Assembly: GCA_037126765.1 (NCBI GenBank)
Contig: JBBCBC010000037.1
Coordinates: 7,011,263-7,075,262, forward strand
Length of the DNA stretch: 64,000 bases
Source: Stenogyne calaminthoides
Lineage: Eukaryota > Streptophyta > Magnoliopsida > Lamiales > Lamiaceae
Reading direction: 5' to 3'
Shown here: positions 1-11,230 of the stretch, one piece after another
Numbering within the stretch: position 1 is the stretch's first letter
Layout of the letters: each line of letters opens with the position of its first letter
Position numbers and translations under genes: made by a program
The notes under the pieces: generated by a model
What the model saw: only the letters and a program-made list of their open reading frames with translations
The model's database searches: none
Told to the model about the DNA's origin: nothing

Positions 1-825
1 CATACACACATATTAAATAATAAATATAAACAAATATTGTAATTCAGTTTATTGGTTAATTCATATATATAGTATGTCATCATCCGTGTCTGAATTCTTT
101 TATAGTTACAAAGTCTGATTTTTTTTTACTTTTATATTTTTGTATCATATAATAAACAAAATATTAAAGAGTAGATCTTTTATGAAGTACAAATTTCACA
201 TGAGAGTTTGTGAAAATTAAAATCACGTAATAGAATCAATCCCTAATTTGAATTATTATTTTTTTTAAAAAAGGTCTAATCGCCCTAAAATTAAAAAAGA
301 CCTATATAACATAAAAAGTGAATATCCTAATTAAAATACTGAAAAAAAAGCAAATAGCCATAGAATATTAGAAGAGACTATCACAACAACACATAGCAAA
401 CAAAGATGGAGAAATAAATATTTAAAGACCAGTTTTCCCGATCTTGAGAAATTAAAGTATTCTAACTTAATTAATGTTTTTACCGAAAAAATCGTTAGAC
501 GGGTTGGTTTTTTGTAATTATTTGAGATATAATTATCATATTATTCTAAGAGTAATAGAATATTTGGTTAATTTACATTATTAATATTTAAAATTTCTTT
601 ATGTTATTTTTGAGTTCGTAAAAAATGTGAAGAGAGAGGACATCATTTTAAAGTTCGATTGAGTCCCTAATAACCCTAGGACCGGCCCTGCGCGTATATG
701 TAGTTGACCCGAATTAATCTAGTATCATATTGAATTAGTGGGTCTAAATGATATTTTTAAATATTTTATTTAAATATTGACTTACTGGGTCTAAATAATT
801 TTATTTTTTCAATTTAGTAATGAGT
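1..825. other. Intergenic, no gene seen
   Basis: AT-rich sequence with many stops in every frame. I see no coding exon, RNA gene or clear repeat boundary in it. Confidence 0.5.
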
Positions 826-1032
826 AGATCTCCGATAAAACTTATTCATAGTGTGAAATTTATAACATTACACTTATAAGTTAATACCACTAAATTTATA
901 TTTATAAATTGAGATCATACTATTAAATAGTATAGGAATAAGTACTAGTTTATAAGAGTAGTGATATTACTTTTATAAGTATAATTATATGAGTAATTTC
1001 ATACTATGAATAAGTTTCACAAGAGAGTTTAT
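826..1032. mobile_element. Small foldback MITE
   Basis: The ends are inverted copies of each other. CTTATTCATAGTGTGAAATT near 838 pairs with AATTTCATACTATGAATAAG near 993, and the pairing weakens outward. The interior is AT-rich and non-coding. A similar element lies near 46,262-46,475. No clean target duplication was found, so the boundaries are approximate. Confidence 0.5.
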
Positions 1033-1050
1033 GTTTTGTAATACTATATA

Positions 1051-1284
1051 CTCCCTCCGTTCACAAAAAATGTTCTCATTTCATTTTGATATATTGTACG
1101 GATAGGTAAATTAAGTCTATTTATGAATAACATAATTGACTGTGAGTAAAGTATAATGATAACTTGAGTAATTAAGTGATTGTTGGACGATGAAGATAAA
1201 AAAAAATTGTGTCCATAAACGTACTTAATTTACTTTTCAGTACAACATGTCAAAACAAAATAAACACAATTTTGATGGAACGGA
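1051..1284. mobile_element. Stowaway-like MITE, right end truncated
   Basis: A TA dinucleotide is followed by CTCCCTCCGTTCACAAAAAA, the usual left end of plant Tc1/mariner (Stowaway) MITEs. The right end keeps the inverted motif GATGGAACGGA near 1274-1284 but lacks the final GGGAGTA. It looks like a decayed copy. Confidence 0.65.
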
Positions 1285-1927
1285 TCTAAAAGCTACGGAT
1301 AAACTCTCCAATAATGCATGATTAATGTATTAATTGGCATTTCCTTTCTTTAAATAAGAGATAGAATGTGAAACGTATCTAAAAGCTACGCATAACTAAT
1401 TAACTTCAATAATAATTAAAAAATAAAACATTTTGAATCATAAAAAAAATTGAAAACCTGACAAGGAAACAATATGGGCAATAATTATTATGATTAGCTG
1501 ATCATTCCTGACTTCGGTTGGCCTTATGGATAATAATTATTATATGTTGATCAACAAATCCTTTGACTTTGAGTTATGGAGAATAATTATTATAAGCGGT
1601 CGGGAAATTCTAAATATATAGAGTATGCATAAACACAATATAAATGTACCAAGACTTCATTTGAACAGATGAATTTGATAATCTAATTTAAAATAAAGAG
1701 ATTTTAAAATCTCTATTAGAATCATGTCATTTGAAATTCCCTCTCCTCAACCTCTTCACTCTCTTTCCCTTTCTTTTATCTCTTGACAATTAATGTTTTG
1801 AAATATATGCACTCTTATATTTATTATTTTTTAAATTCTCCCTATCCAAATGGAGCCTAAAAGAAATTTTAAAGTCATCCCATTCAAAAACGTAAATTAA
1901 GTAAAAAAACAGAACCTTTCTTTTATG
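1285..1927. other. Intergenic, no gene seen
   Basis: No coding signal. The 13-mer TCTAAAAGCTACG occurs twice (about 1286 and 1379), and AATAATTATTAT recurs three times between 1480 and 1590. A possible Tourist-like remnant ends near 1858 (TCCAAATGGAGCC). No boundaries could be fixed. Confidence 0.4.
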
Positions 1928-2307
1928 AAACTTGTTGGGATTTAAATCAAAATAGTCTCATAACTTTGCACCTTCATTGAAATGGTCCCACAATGATTAA
2001 TTTTTCTAATTTAATTCTACATGCATTCAATTTTTGATCCAATTTAATAAGTCCCAAACCGTCGGAGGTCGCTCAAAATTGTCAAAAACGACGTAGTTTT
2101 GGATATGTCTCTTACATATTCCGGTCAAAATTTCTACACACGCCCACAACGACGTTGTTTTGGGCAATTTTAAGCGACCTCCGACTGTTTGAGACTAAAT
2201 TGGATCAAATTGAATGCACGTGAGATTAAATTGAAAAAATTGATAATTATGGAACTATTTTAGTAAATATGCAAAGTTACGAGACTATTTAATTCTCAAA
2301 ACTTGTT
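1928..2307. mobile_element. Mutator-like foldback MITE with 9-bp target duplication
   Basis: The element body is 1937-2298. It is flanked by the identical 9-mer AAACTTGTT at 1928-1936 and 2299-2307. The outer ends share AATAGTCTCRTAACTTTGCA in inverted orientation. A second, inner pair of arms around GTCGGAGGTCGCTC (near 2060) and GCGACCTCCGAC (near 2173) makes almost the whole element one long hairpin. A 9-bp duplication and a terminal G are typical of MULE-type elements. It has no coding capacity. Confidence 0.8.
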
Positions 2308-2576
2308 TATGATATGAAATTGATATTAGTGGATCATAAAGACCATGGTCCAATGGTCATATTTTCTTATGCTATAAGTAGCATCTCAGGTGTTCGAAAA
2401 ACAACTTGAAACGAGTGATTCGGGGAATTATATATAAATTATATATCCCTGCAATTGCGTATAATACTTATCTACCGTTCTGTTCAGAATTTCTCCGAAA
2501 TAAGAAATTATTCAGACAATATGCGTGCGTCAAAATAAGAAATGAGTATAAAATACACACAATAACTTAACAAATT

Positions 2577-2698
2577 AATTTTGATTATGATCTGAATATC
2601 AACTAATTTTAATCTAATTAATAGTGTCAAAGTTATTAATTTTGATTATGATGTGAATATCAACTAATTTTAATCTAATTAATAGTGTTAAAGTTATT
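2577..2698. repeat. Two-copy tandem repeat, 61-bp period
   Basis: Two adjacent units start at 2577 and 2638, each beginning AATTTTGATTATGAT. They differ at about two positions, so the duplication is recent. Confidence 0.85.
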
Positions 2699-3124
2699 AT
2701 CGAAAACAAATTCCTTTTCTCTGAAACGTACTGATCCTTTTCAAAATATATAGCGAAATTATCTTCTCTATACAATCAAACAAAAAAAGAAGGCAATTTA
2801 TAAAATTAAAAGGATTCCATAAAGGACAGATTTTTATATATAACAAAATGTACTATTCAAGCACAAAAAACATGTGAGAAAATTACTATTTTGTGCGTGT
2901 GGTTAAAAACTTCCATCAATGTTTCTATTAATTTCAGGCCTAGAAGTTTTTTTGTTTTTTTGTTTTTTAAATGTCAAACTTGTTATGGTCTATTGGCATC
3001 CTAGTCAAAATTGTTAATTTTCTGTTCGTGGAAAACATGGTTATTAAATAAAAGGATGACGTAAGAAGCAAAAGATGGGAATGATTTAACAAGAAAGTCT
3101 AGTATGAAAATTTTCATAAATAAA

Positions 3125-3744
3125 AAATTTTAAGAGAAAATTCTTATTTTTAGCCCCTTCTTATTTAAAAAGTTCTTTTTTATCAAAGTTTTTTATTTTA
3201 TTCTTTTTTTGTCAAAAGAATAATTTTTTGGGCAATTATACCCTTAATGAAGTCAACAATTTTTTTAAAAAAATTGTGGTACGGACTTCATTAAATGGTG
3301 GTACGGGGTTAATATATTGTAGTACGAAATTAATAATTGTGGTACAAATTTAAAATTGATGATACGAGTTGAATTAAATTATGGTACGAGTTGAAATGAT
3401 GAAGGTACAATGTTAAAATAAAAGTTGTACGAGGTTAAAATAAGTGTGGTACTAAACTGATAGTGGTACGGAGTTAATAGAATGGTGGTACAGACTGAAA
3501 CAATATTTACGGATTGAAGTAATAGTGGTACGAAGTTAATTGAAGGGTGGTACGGGCTGAAATAATGTTGGTACGAGATATATATATATATGTGATACAA
3601 ACTTAAATAATGAAAGCATAAAAAATGGGTAAAGTTGAAAAAAAATATATTCTCTTGGCTAAAAAAGAATGATTATAAATTTTGTGACAAAAAAGAACTT
3701 TTATTTTTATGTTAGGCTATTTATAAACTCATCCCAAACTTTAA
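3125..3744. mobile_element. Nested MULE-type foldback carrying a minisatellite
   Basis: The body is 3134-3735. Its flanks AAATTTTAA (3125-3133) and AAACTTTAA (3736-3744) match at 8 of 9 bases. The ends form imperfect inverted repeats of about 70 bp; AAAAAGTTCTTTTTTATC on the left pairs with AAAAAAGAACTTTTATTT on the right. The middle is an array of degenerate GTGGTACGRAGTTAA-type units. It has no coding capacity. Confidence 0.65.
3268..3600. repeat. Degenerate GGTACG minisatellite
   Basis: About 14 units of roughly 20-27 bp recur. Each contains GGTAC followed by a purine-rich stretch and TTAA or TGAA (for example GGTGGTACGGGGTTAA and GTGGTACGGAGTTAA). The array fills the core of the foldback element at 3134-3735. 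The minus-strand ORF across it is only a by-product of the repeat. Confidence 0.75.
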
Positions 3745-3947
3745 TTTACAATTAAATTCTGTAATTGATAAAGGTAAGATAAAATTGAGTGGTTCATGGT
3801 TCACTCGTGGTTAATGGTTCACCCTGCCCGAATAGGTCTTATTTTAGGGTTCATTATTTAGTATTTAGGGTGTAGATGGTTGATTTATGACAATTTTATA
3901 GATTTTCATACATGAAAATTTTCACACTAGACCTACCCATTTGACAA

Positions 3948-5308
3948 ATATACAATGTCCAAGAGACATTATAGATTTTTTATTTATTTATTTATAAAAT
4001 GAGGAATTTCCCATGCACGTATAAGCTACACTATATTAACAAAAAATTGTAAGAGAAAAAAATTGGTATCCACACGCATCCCCCCGTCACTCCCACCTTG
4101 GAAGAAAAGCATTAAATAATAGATAGAGATGTATTCAGAAATTCTTTTCTATAATTTACTTATACAATATTTAATTAACTAGGTATAAAAATTGAAAGGA
4201 AGTATAGTGCATTTGTGGTGTGGACAAAATTGTTAATCTGTCCCTGTGGTTGTAATGTAACCATATATAGGTCTCTCCCACCCCTGAGGAAAAGCTTTTT
4301 CATAATTTACTTATAAAATCTTTATTTAATTAGGTAGTATTAAAATTGAATGGAAGGAGTACATTAATTTTATTGGTGTACGTAAAGCAATCAATAAATA
4401 AGGTTGTGGTATTCATTTAATGTCAGTATGTGTGGGGTTGGTTGGACATGGTTCACGTTCTCCTGTTATTTCAGGACATCAATTTTTCTGTCTTCAATTC
4501 CGGCGACTATATGCTAGCCACAAATTAACTCTCTGTATTACAAATAATAAACACCCTGTTGTCTTTTTCTTTTTTGGAAGATTCATGTTACACGTGATTT
4601 TAAGTATGAACGTGTAATATTTGTACATGTTAAATTGATACGAGTTTGTTGAATTTTATTATTAAACTTAATTTAACAGGTACATATATAACATAAGCTG
4701 TCCATGTACAAACTTCGCCACCACGTAGAATAAGGTGGTGTTTTAAACTAATAGTTGGTTGTAAGAAGCACTTATTTTATTTAGAAATTGAGTCTTACCA
4801 ACTTTGAAAATAAGTTATTTCAACTATTACAAATGAGTTTGAAAACACTAAGTAAGTTTTACTAAGTGAATTTGAGAGTTTGAATTAGTCACCTTAAGTT
4901 GATTGACGACTCTATAAAGTATAAACTTGAACATCTTGAAAAATGAATTATATATCCTATGACAAAAATTCATATGGTATTTTACCTGGCCTGCAAGACA
5001 AATCACATTCATCTCTTAAAATGTTAAAAGATCAATATACAAATTATTACGCCCTCACCGTGATGATCGTCTTTCTTACGAAACGTCTTTTTGTCATTAA
5101 GATAAGCTTAAAAAGTTGTTGAAGGTTTCTGCTGAGAATATTGAGGTCGAATCTCAGTGGTTCATACTAGAAAACAGAAACCACACTTCATATAATTTAG
5201 AAGAGAACAAATTTCTCTTTTATGGAAAAATACACACGTAAATACTGTTTTCTCAGGTCAATTTTTTCATGCAAGATTGGTCAAATGGGCCAAGTGTCCG
5301 GAAGGAAG
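3948..5308. other. Intergenic with a weak direct repeat
   Basis: No exon is recognised. Two related segments, about 4145-4205 and 4296-4362, share TAATTTACTTATA and an ATTGAAAGGAAG or ATTGAATGGAAG block, suggesting an old local duplication. Confidence 0.4.
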
Positions 5309-5336
5309 CAGTTGGCAGTTGGCAGTTGGCAGTTGG
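5309..5336. repeat. Four perfect copies of CAGTTGG
   Basis: The 7-mer CAGTTGG occurs four times head to tail, followed by CAAT. It is a short microsatellite or minisatellite. Confidence 0.95.
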
Positions 5337-5433
5337 CAATAAATCCATGGTCCAACTGTGAAAGATATTTCGTTGGGCCTACTGGAGCCTTTTAAGAAAT
5401 AATTACTAATACATATACAGATATACTATCTCT

Positions 5434-5560
5434 AGGTGTCTATTACTAATAGATACTATCATTTTTTATATTACTATTAGATACAAAATATTTTTAGGTG
5501 TCTATTACTAATAGATACTATCTTTTTTTTATATTACTATTACATATAAAATAGTGATAA
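5434..5560. repeat. Two-copy tandem repeat, 62-bp period
   Basis: Units beginning AGGTGTCTATTACTAATAGA start at 5434 and 5496. The preceding sequence (ATTACTAATACATATAC, near 5403) resembles the inverted-repeat end of the foldback element at 35,309-36,400. This stretch may therefore be the left part of a related element whose right end I could not find. Confidence 0.7.
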
Positions 5561-6009
5561 AAATCTATTATGCCCTTATTCAATACTAATTTTAATTTGA
5601 AAAAAGAAAACTGCCCTCTCTCTTTCTCTCTAAAATATACGAAAAATTAATGACGAATTTTTTTTACACTTTATCCAATAAATTGTTTGTATTTAAATTG
5701 TTTTTTATATTAATTTGGAACACTACAAAAATAAAATAAAATAAAATTTGAAGGTTAAGAAATGTAAAATTACTTTGAATTAGTTTAATAGTTTTTTATT
5801 TTTTTGTTTCTAATTTGTGTTTATATATTGTTCATATTATATCATTCATTGTAGAGTTTAATTGTACATTAAAAATATATTTTTCTGCAATATTTTTGTA
5901 CATATTCCATTATTTTACAGTATGTGCAAAATTATATTACACATGTTTAATATTTTGCAATTATTTTAAAGAATGTGTAATTATTTTCTGCAAAATTGCG
6001 TGCAAAATT

Positions 6010-6445
6010 CTTGTGGGTAATGTTTAGTTATTATTTTTGTATACTCAACATGTGCAATATTTTGTTTTTATGAATATAACAAATTTGCACAAAAAAAAAT
6101 ATATATTTGCACATACAAAAAAATTACTGATGTAATTTTTTTGTGGTTAATGTTCAATTTTTTTTCATATGTTCAACATGTGTAATTTTTTGTCCTTATG
6201 AATAGAACAATTTTGCACAAAATTTAAAAAAAAATTGCACATATAAAAAGAATTGCAGTAATAATTTTTTTGTGGGTAATGTTCTATTTTTTTTTTTCAT
6301 ATGTTCAACATGTGCAATTTTTTTTAATTAATAGAACAAATTTGCACACAAAAAAGTTAAAAGAATTACACATATAAAAAAATTGCAATATATTTTTTTT
6401 GGGTAATGTTCAATTTTTTTTTTTCACATGTTCAACATGTGCAAT
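6010..6445. repeat. Tandem array of units of about 120-132 bp
   Basis: Three units and a partial fourth recur, starting near 6051, 6178, 6310 and 6430. Each holds ATGTGCAAT or ATGTGTAAT, then GAACAAATTTGCACA, then GGGTAATGTTCAATTTTT and CATATGTTCAAC. The array is AT-rich and non-coding. Confidence 0.75.
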
Positions 6446-6659
6446 AGTTCATATTTTATGGTTAATTTTAGATCAATTAATTAATAAATAAGAAAATTTA
6501 CAATTTTTTTAAAATATAAGTTTTTATAGATTTTTTTAACTTGGCTATAAATGTGAAGGAATTAATATTGGCTATAAATGGGAAGGAATATTGTAGAACT
6601 TATAACTTTTAGTTGGAGTTAATTTTGTACATTTATAATCAATTTTGTATTGAGTTGTA

Positions 6660-6919
6660 CTCCCTCTGTCCTAATTTTGATTGTCCACTTTTCGTAAATA
6701 GTCGTCCTAATTTTGTTTGGTCATTTCCTAAAAAGGAAATAAAACAACTTTCAATACTATTTAATACTATTATTTCTCTCCACCAAACTCACTTTATACC
6801 ATTTAATACTATTATTTTCCTCCATCAAATCCACTTTACATCATTTAATACTATTATCTCTTTTTTTTTAATCTCCGTGTCTACAGTAACCGAATAATAA
6901 AAAATATGATGGAGGGAGT
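6660..6919. mobile_element. Stowaway MITE
   Basis: A 260-bp element is flanked by TA on both sides (6658-6659 and 6920-6921). The left end is CTCCCTCTGTCCTAATTTTG and the right end is GATGGAGGGAG, as in plant Tc1/mariner MITEs. The ORF inside is incidental. Confidence 0.85.
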
Positions 6920-6921
6920 AA

Positions 6922-7290
6922 CTATTTTTTTGGTTAGTAGTAAGATTGTAAAGTATCACTTTAAATTGTTATTCCGTCCATTTTTAACTTATGCGGCGTG
7001 AAACTGTTTTAAGGATGCAAATGGAGAAAAAAATTTAATGAATAAAATCAAGAAAATCTTTCTTGCCCTTTATTTTCCAAAAATTTCAAAAATCTCTTAA
7101 TGAATAACCAAGTGGGAGATTTCTTGAATTTAATGAGATAATCTTGTATTCCAAGAATACATATCTTCATTCCATAACAAAATTCAAAAAAATCTTTCTC
7201 CTCTTTATTCATAATTTTCGAATTTAATGAGGAAATATAAGCAACAATATTTATTTTATTTTAATCACCTTTTTCGGTTATTGGACTATA
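6922..7290. other. Intergenic, no gene seen
   Basis: AT-rich sequence with short internal similarities (TTTCTT, AATTCAAAAA) but no recognisable coding or mobile feature. Confidence 0.4.
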
Positions 7291-8242
7291 TGTTGGGCTA
7301 CTCTGGGGCCTTTAGGAGAATTAAGATTGGACCTTCTAATGGATCTTGAATATCTAATATTGAGCCACAATATAATTCAAGCCCATAAATATTAATTAAT
7401 CCCACTACATAATTAATATTGCACTATCCATCTTAACCCATATTACAATCAATATGGCTCCCAATCATTATTTCTCGTGTTTAAGATTATCTAGCCCATT
7501 AATTAATTCAAGCCACCTGAAATAGCTTTCCATTAATTAATATCTTTTTGTCCTTGGTCGGCGAATCGGTTCAACATTATTATCCATACCTAAAACAAAT
7601 TCCACTTGCAAGATTTGGTATGATAAAACTTATGATCCTCCCAAGGGGGCAAATCAAGCAAGCGTGCTTTTCACACACGATTCTTTGTATTAAATCTTAG
7701 AATCACACGTGACCAATAATATTGCTCAAGATAAAAGACGATTGAATCTCTCTCGATTCGCTACCCATGATAAGTCAAAGCAATAGTTACCGATCCCACG
7801 TGATCCTATTTCAGGGATTTGTTGGTTAAGAAACAACGAACCAATCGAGGTCTAATTCTTCCATGTTCGGGTTCAAGAATTTATCCTCTTGTAGGTCCTA
7901 TTCAACAAGATCACCATGCACTAGTGTAATCTCTTGGTCAAGACAAACCAATCTGAGCCTTACACCTCAACCTTTCGCGATGGTTGTTCATTTCCATCTA
8001 GGTCGTGAATGGGCGTACTTATAGTTATGACAAGGGATTAATTTAATCTTCTGTGATCGGGTATCACTAAATTAACTACAGTGTAATACGTACGAATTAT
8101 TGAACAGTTATGCAATAAATATATATAACATTCAATCATATTAAAGCATCAGTGATAAACAATTTATTTCAGTAAATAAGTCTGGAAATTCAGTTTCGAT
8201 TATACAAAGTAAAAAGCATACTTTTCAGTATAATCCCCAACA
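7291..8242. mobile_element. Probable solo LTR
   Basis: A 952-bp segment is bounded by the inverted ends TGTTGGGC on the left and CCCCAACA on the right, which fits LTR termini. It has no coding potential and no partner LTR in the window. The flanking 5-mers (CTATA on the left, GATAT on the right) do not match, so a clean insertion is not proven. The first base after it opens the reading frame of the hAT transposase remnant. Orientation is unclear because the ends are palindromic. Confidence 0.55.
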
Positions 8243-10372
8243 GATATTGAGGCCACACTTGGTCCCGGTTATGAGAATCCTCTTGAAGATGATGCTATAC
8301 CACAAGGTCCACGACGTCCTACTCAAGAAAGCCAAAACCACCCAACCGAGTCCAATGCCGAGCCAACTCCAACCCCAACTCCAAGTCGAGCTCAACTTAA
8401 GTCGGATATTTTTGCACGTCACTTTAATAAAGTGATCAACGGGGATGGTACTATTAAAGTTCATTGCAACTATTGTGACAAAATATATTCTTTTGTCAAA
8501 GGAGGAGGATATGGAACATTCGAGAAGCATTTGAAAAAAATTCATCCGGATAGAGTTGGAATTAGTTCAAACCAAGCACAACTTCATGGATTTACCTCAA
8601 CCGGTGGCGGTGGTGGAGTTCAAGGCGAGGTAAAGTAACCCCACTTCTCTATTTACATTTGATCAAATGAAATATAGAAAATTGTTAGCTAAATTTGTGT
8701 GCACACAACACCTTCCTTTTCAATTTGCCGATAATTCGTATTGGAATGATTTTGTTAACCTTGGTCTTCAACCCGCATGAAAAAAAAAAAGTTTCACGTC
8801 ATACTACTACTCGTGATGTTGCTAAAGTTGTTTATGAGTATAAATATGCTTTGATTAATCTATTTGCCGATTTAAATGTTAAAGTTTGTATATGTCTTGA
8901 TATTTGGAGTGATAATTTTCAAAAAAGCATAGTTATATAGGAGTTACATGCACTTGGATTGATGATTCGTGGACTCTTAACAAAAGATTGATTGCTTATA
9001 GAGATTTTGATACGGAACACAATGCCAAGTTAATATTAGAGATAAATTGCATGATATTTTAAATGAGTATGCTCTTACTAAAAAAAATATTTTCTATTGA
9101 TTTTGATAATCTTTAGTACAAATACGGCTACTATTGAAGATCTTACAAATATTTGTCAACCATATCTTGGTGGAAAAAAAATTTCATGTTAGATGTATGT
9201 GTCATATTTTAAATTTATGTGTTCAAGATGGTTTAGATGCTTTGAAAGAACAAGTTGGTCCTATTAGGTCCGCTTATTTATTATAGGTCGAGACATTCAA
9301 AATTGTTGAAAAAAATGGAAAGTTTTTTGTAGAACATACAATATGCATCCCAAAAAAATTTCTCTTGATGTGTCAACTCGTTGGAATTCCACGTATAAAT
9401 TGTTAAAGGAGTCTATGGATTATAAAAGACGCTTTTATGTACATTTTTACTCAAGAAAATTGTGGTATTCATTTATATCCTCAATATTGGGATTCATGCA
9501 CTTCTTTGTGTAAAATTTTTGGGAATTTTTAATGATTCCACAAAAGTGTTATCCGGTGTTTATTATCCCACGTGTAATTTAGCGCTTGATTATTGTATTA
9601 AAGTTGCTCATGTGTTAAAATGAAAATATTACAAATCATTTATTAAGTGGTGCTACTTTCTATGATGATGCAAAAATGGAAAAAATATTTTACAAATATT
9701 CCTAACTATTCTTGGTTGCTAAAGTGTTTGATCCTAGAGTAAGATTTGATGGATTAATAATGATGTTAAATATGTATTATAATTATTTATTTCCTAATAG
9801 ACATATGGTTATGGGTGAAGATGATGTATATCCTAATCCAAAATAGATTGGTAATCGGATTAAAGTTACTTTAATGTCTTTATTTAGAGAATATAGTGGT
9901 CCCGGTTTGGAAGAAAATTTTGGTGGTGGTGGCTCTTCTATGAGTCAAGAAGAAGATATATTAACAGGTTTTTATGATGAACGTTCTCAAAAACGTCCAA
10001 GGTCTACTTCTAACCCTTATTACGAATTTGATCATTATTTATCCTCTTCATTTGTTCGAACGATGAAGATGAAGACAACGCTACTTTTAATATACTAAAG
10101 TGGTGGTCGAGGATGAAAAATATCTATCCAATATTGTCAATGCTAGCAAGAGAAATTTTTGCATCTCCCCGCCAACCGCTTCCGCTTGAACAAGCTTTTT
10201 TAGTTTGGGAGGCTACACTTTGGATGCAACGAGATCGAATATGACCGTTGAAAACATGGAAAACCAATGCTTGCTTGATGATTGGGTAAGAGCCGAAAAG
10301 AGAAGTCAAGAATTTGTTGATAATGATGATCAAGATAGCTCCGAAGAAACTACCACCGGAAGTGATGCATGA
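8243..10372 (+). pseudogene. hAT-family transposase, broken
   Basis: The reading frame starts without a Met directly after the LTR-like segment. It runs through a Pro/Thr-rich stretch into a BED-type zinc finger (8404-8535): VHCNYCDK gives the two Cys and HLKKIH the two His. Further pieces resemble hAT transposases: KYRKLLAKF near 8676, the catalytic-region segment ICLDIWSDNF near 8890, and MCHILNLCVQDGLDAL near 9196. The C-terminal dimerisation region contains LKWWSRMKNIYPILSMLA near 10,100, then EQAF and GYTLDATRSNMTVENM-like coding after a frameshift. It ends at TGA 10,370-10,372. At least five frameshifts or stops interrupt it, one at a poly-A run near 8780, so it cannot make transposase. 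Full-length hAT transposases have about 650-750 residues, which fits the length of this remnant. Confidence 0.85.
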
Positions 10373-11230
10373 AGAATCGAATCGATCCAAATCAACGAGG
10401 TAAGTTTGAGGTAAGAGAACTGCGTGGACTTTGATTCCTATTTGAATACGTAGGCAACTTAATTTTAAGTTTCAAACTTAGAATTTCTAAGTTTATTTCT
10501 TAAATTTAAGCTCAAGTCCAATTTCTTTAAATCCCCTCCTCCCCCAAATTTATTTTGTAAAGTTTAAAATTTTAAGTTGTAATTGTAATTACTAATTCGA
10601 TATAGTTCACTTTGCAATTTGTAAATTTGTAATAGTTCAATTAATTTGTAATAGTAGATTACTAGCTTATTTTAAGTTAGAATTACTATTTTGTAATAGT
10701 TCAATTACTTTGTAATAGGCTACTAATTTATAATAGTTCAATTATTAATGTAATCTTCAATTTAAATCCTCATATTAACAATAACAATGTACAATTTCAT
10801 GATCTATCTATACATTCATTCAAATTTTAGATCCAAAAAACTAAGAAACACAAGAAAAAATATATGAAAAAAAAAAAAAAAAAAAAAAAAACCAACGAAT
10901 CCCACGGTTCGAATCGAACAGGGTTCGAGAACCGAACCGAAACTACCTTGGCCACTGTTCGATTCCAGTTCTCCCTCCCAGACTTTTGGAACCGCCGGTT
11001 CAGAACCAAACCGTGAGCATGCACAGTGGGAACCCAATTAAAGTGGGGCCTAAAACTAGGAGGAATTAAATTGGGGATGTAGAAATGCAGCAGGTGGGTC
11101 CGAAAATGGGAAAAAAGAGGTTGGAGGGTAATAAAGTCTTTAAAGCCCACTTTTTGTACCTATGAGTAACTTTAAAATTTGTTTTGTACCTAATAGCTCA
11201 CTTTGTATTTGACTTTGTATCCTAAAGCTT
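10373..11230. other. 3' flank of the hAT remnant, low complexity
   Basis: Repeated TTTGTAATAGTTCAATTA motifs (10,590-10,760) are followed by a poly-A run (10,868-10,890) and a GGTTCGAGAACCGAACCG-type stretch (10,900-11,020). Such sequence is common in the non-coding tails of hAT elements. No terminal inverted repeat could be fixed. The poly-Phe ORFs here are artefacts of the homopolymer. Confidence 0.45.

Larger units (their letters stand above)
3084..3947. mobile_element. Outer MULE-type foldback element
   Basis: Inverted ends GTCTAGTATGAAAATTTTCA (near 3097) and TGAAAATTTTCACACTAGAC (near 3913) bound a body of 3093-3938. The flanks ATTTAACAA (3084-3092) and ATTTGACAA (3939-3947) match at 8 of 9 bases, consistent with an aged 9-bp target duplication. 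A second foldback element is nested inside. The part at 3787-3890 (GAGTGGTTCATGGTTCAC and onward) recurs near 46,728-46,810. Confidence 0.6.

Noticed and set aside
3379..3600. Minus-strand ORF in the GGTACG repeat
   Set aside because: It only mirrors the repeat unit; the peptide is low-complexity.
6010..6445. CRISPR-like array
   Set aside because: The units are degenerate, longer than CRISPR repeats and lack unique spacers. The window is a plant nuclear genome.
10905..10935. tRNA-like GGTTCGAATCG stretch
   Set aside because: No cloverleaf arms or A box are found; the motif belongs to a GGTTCGAGAACC-type repeat tail.
10816..11150. Two minus-strand ORFs with runs of phenylalanine
   Set aside because: They arise from the poly-A run at about 10,868-10,890 and have no other protein-like content.
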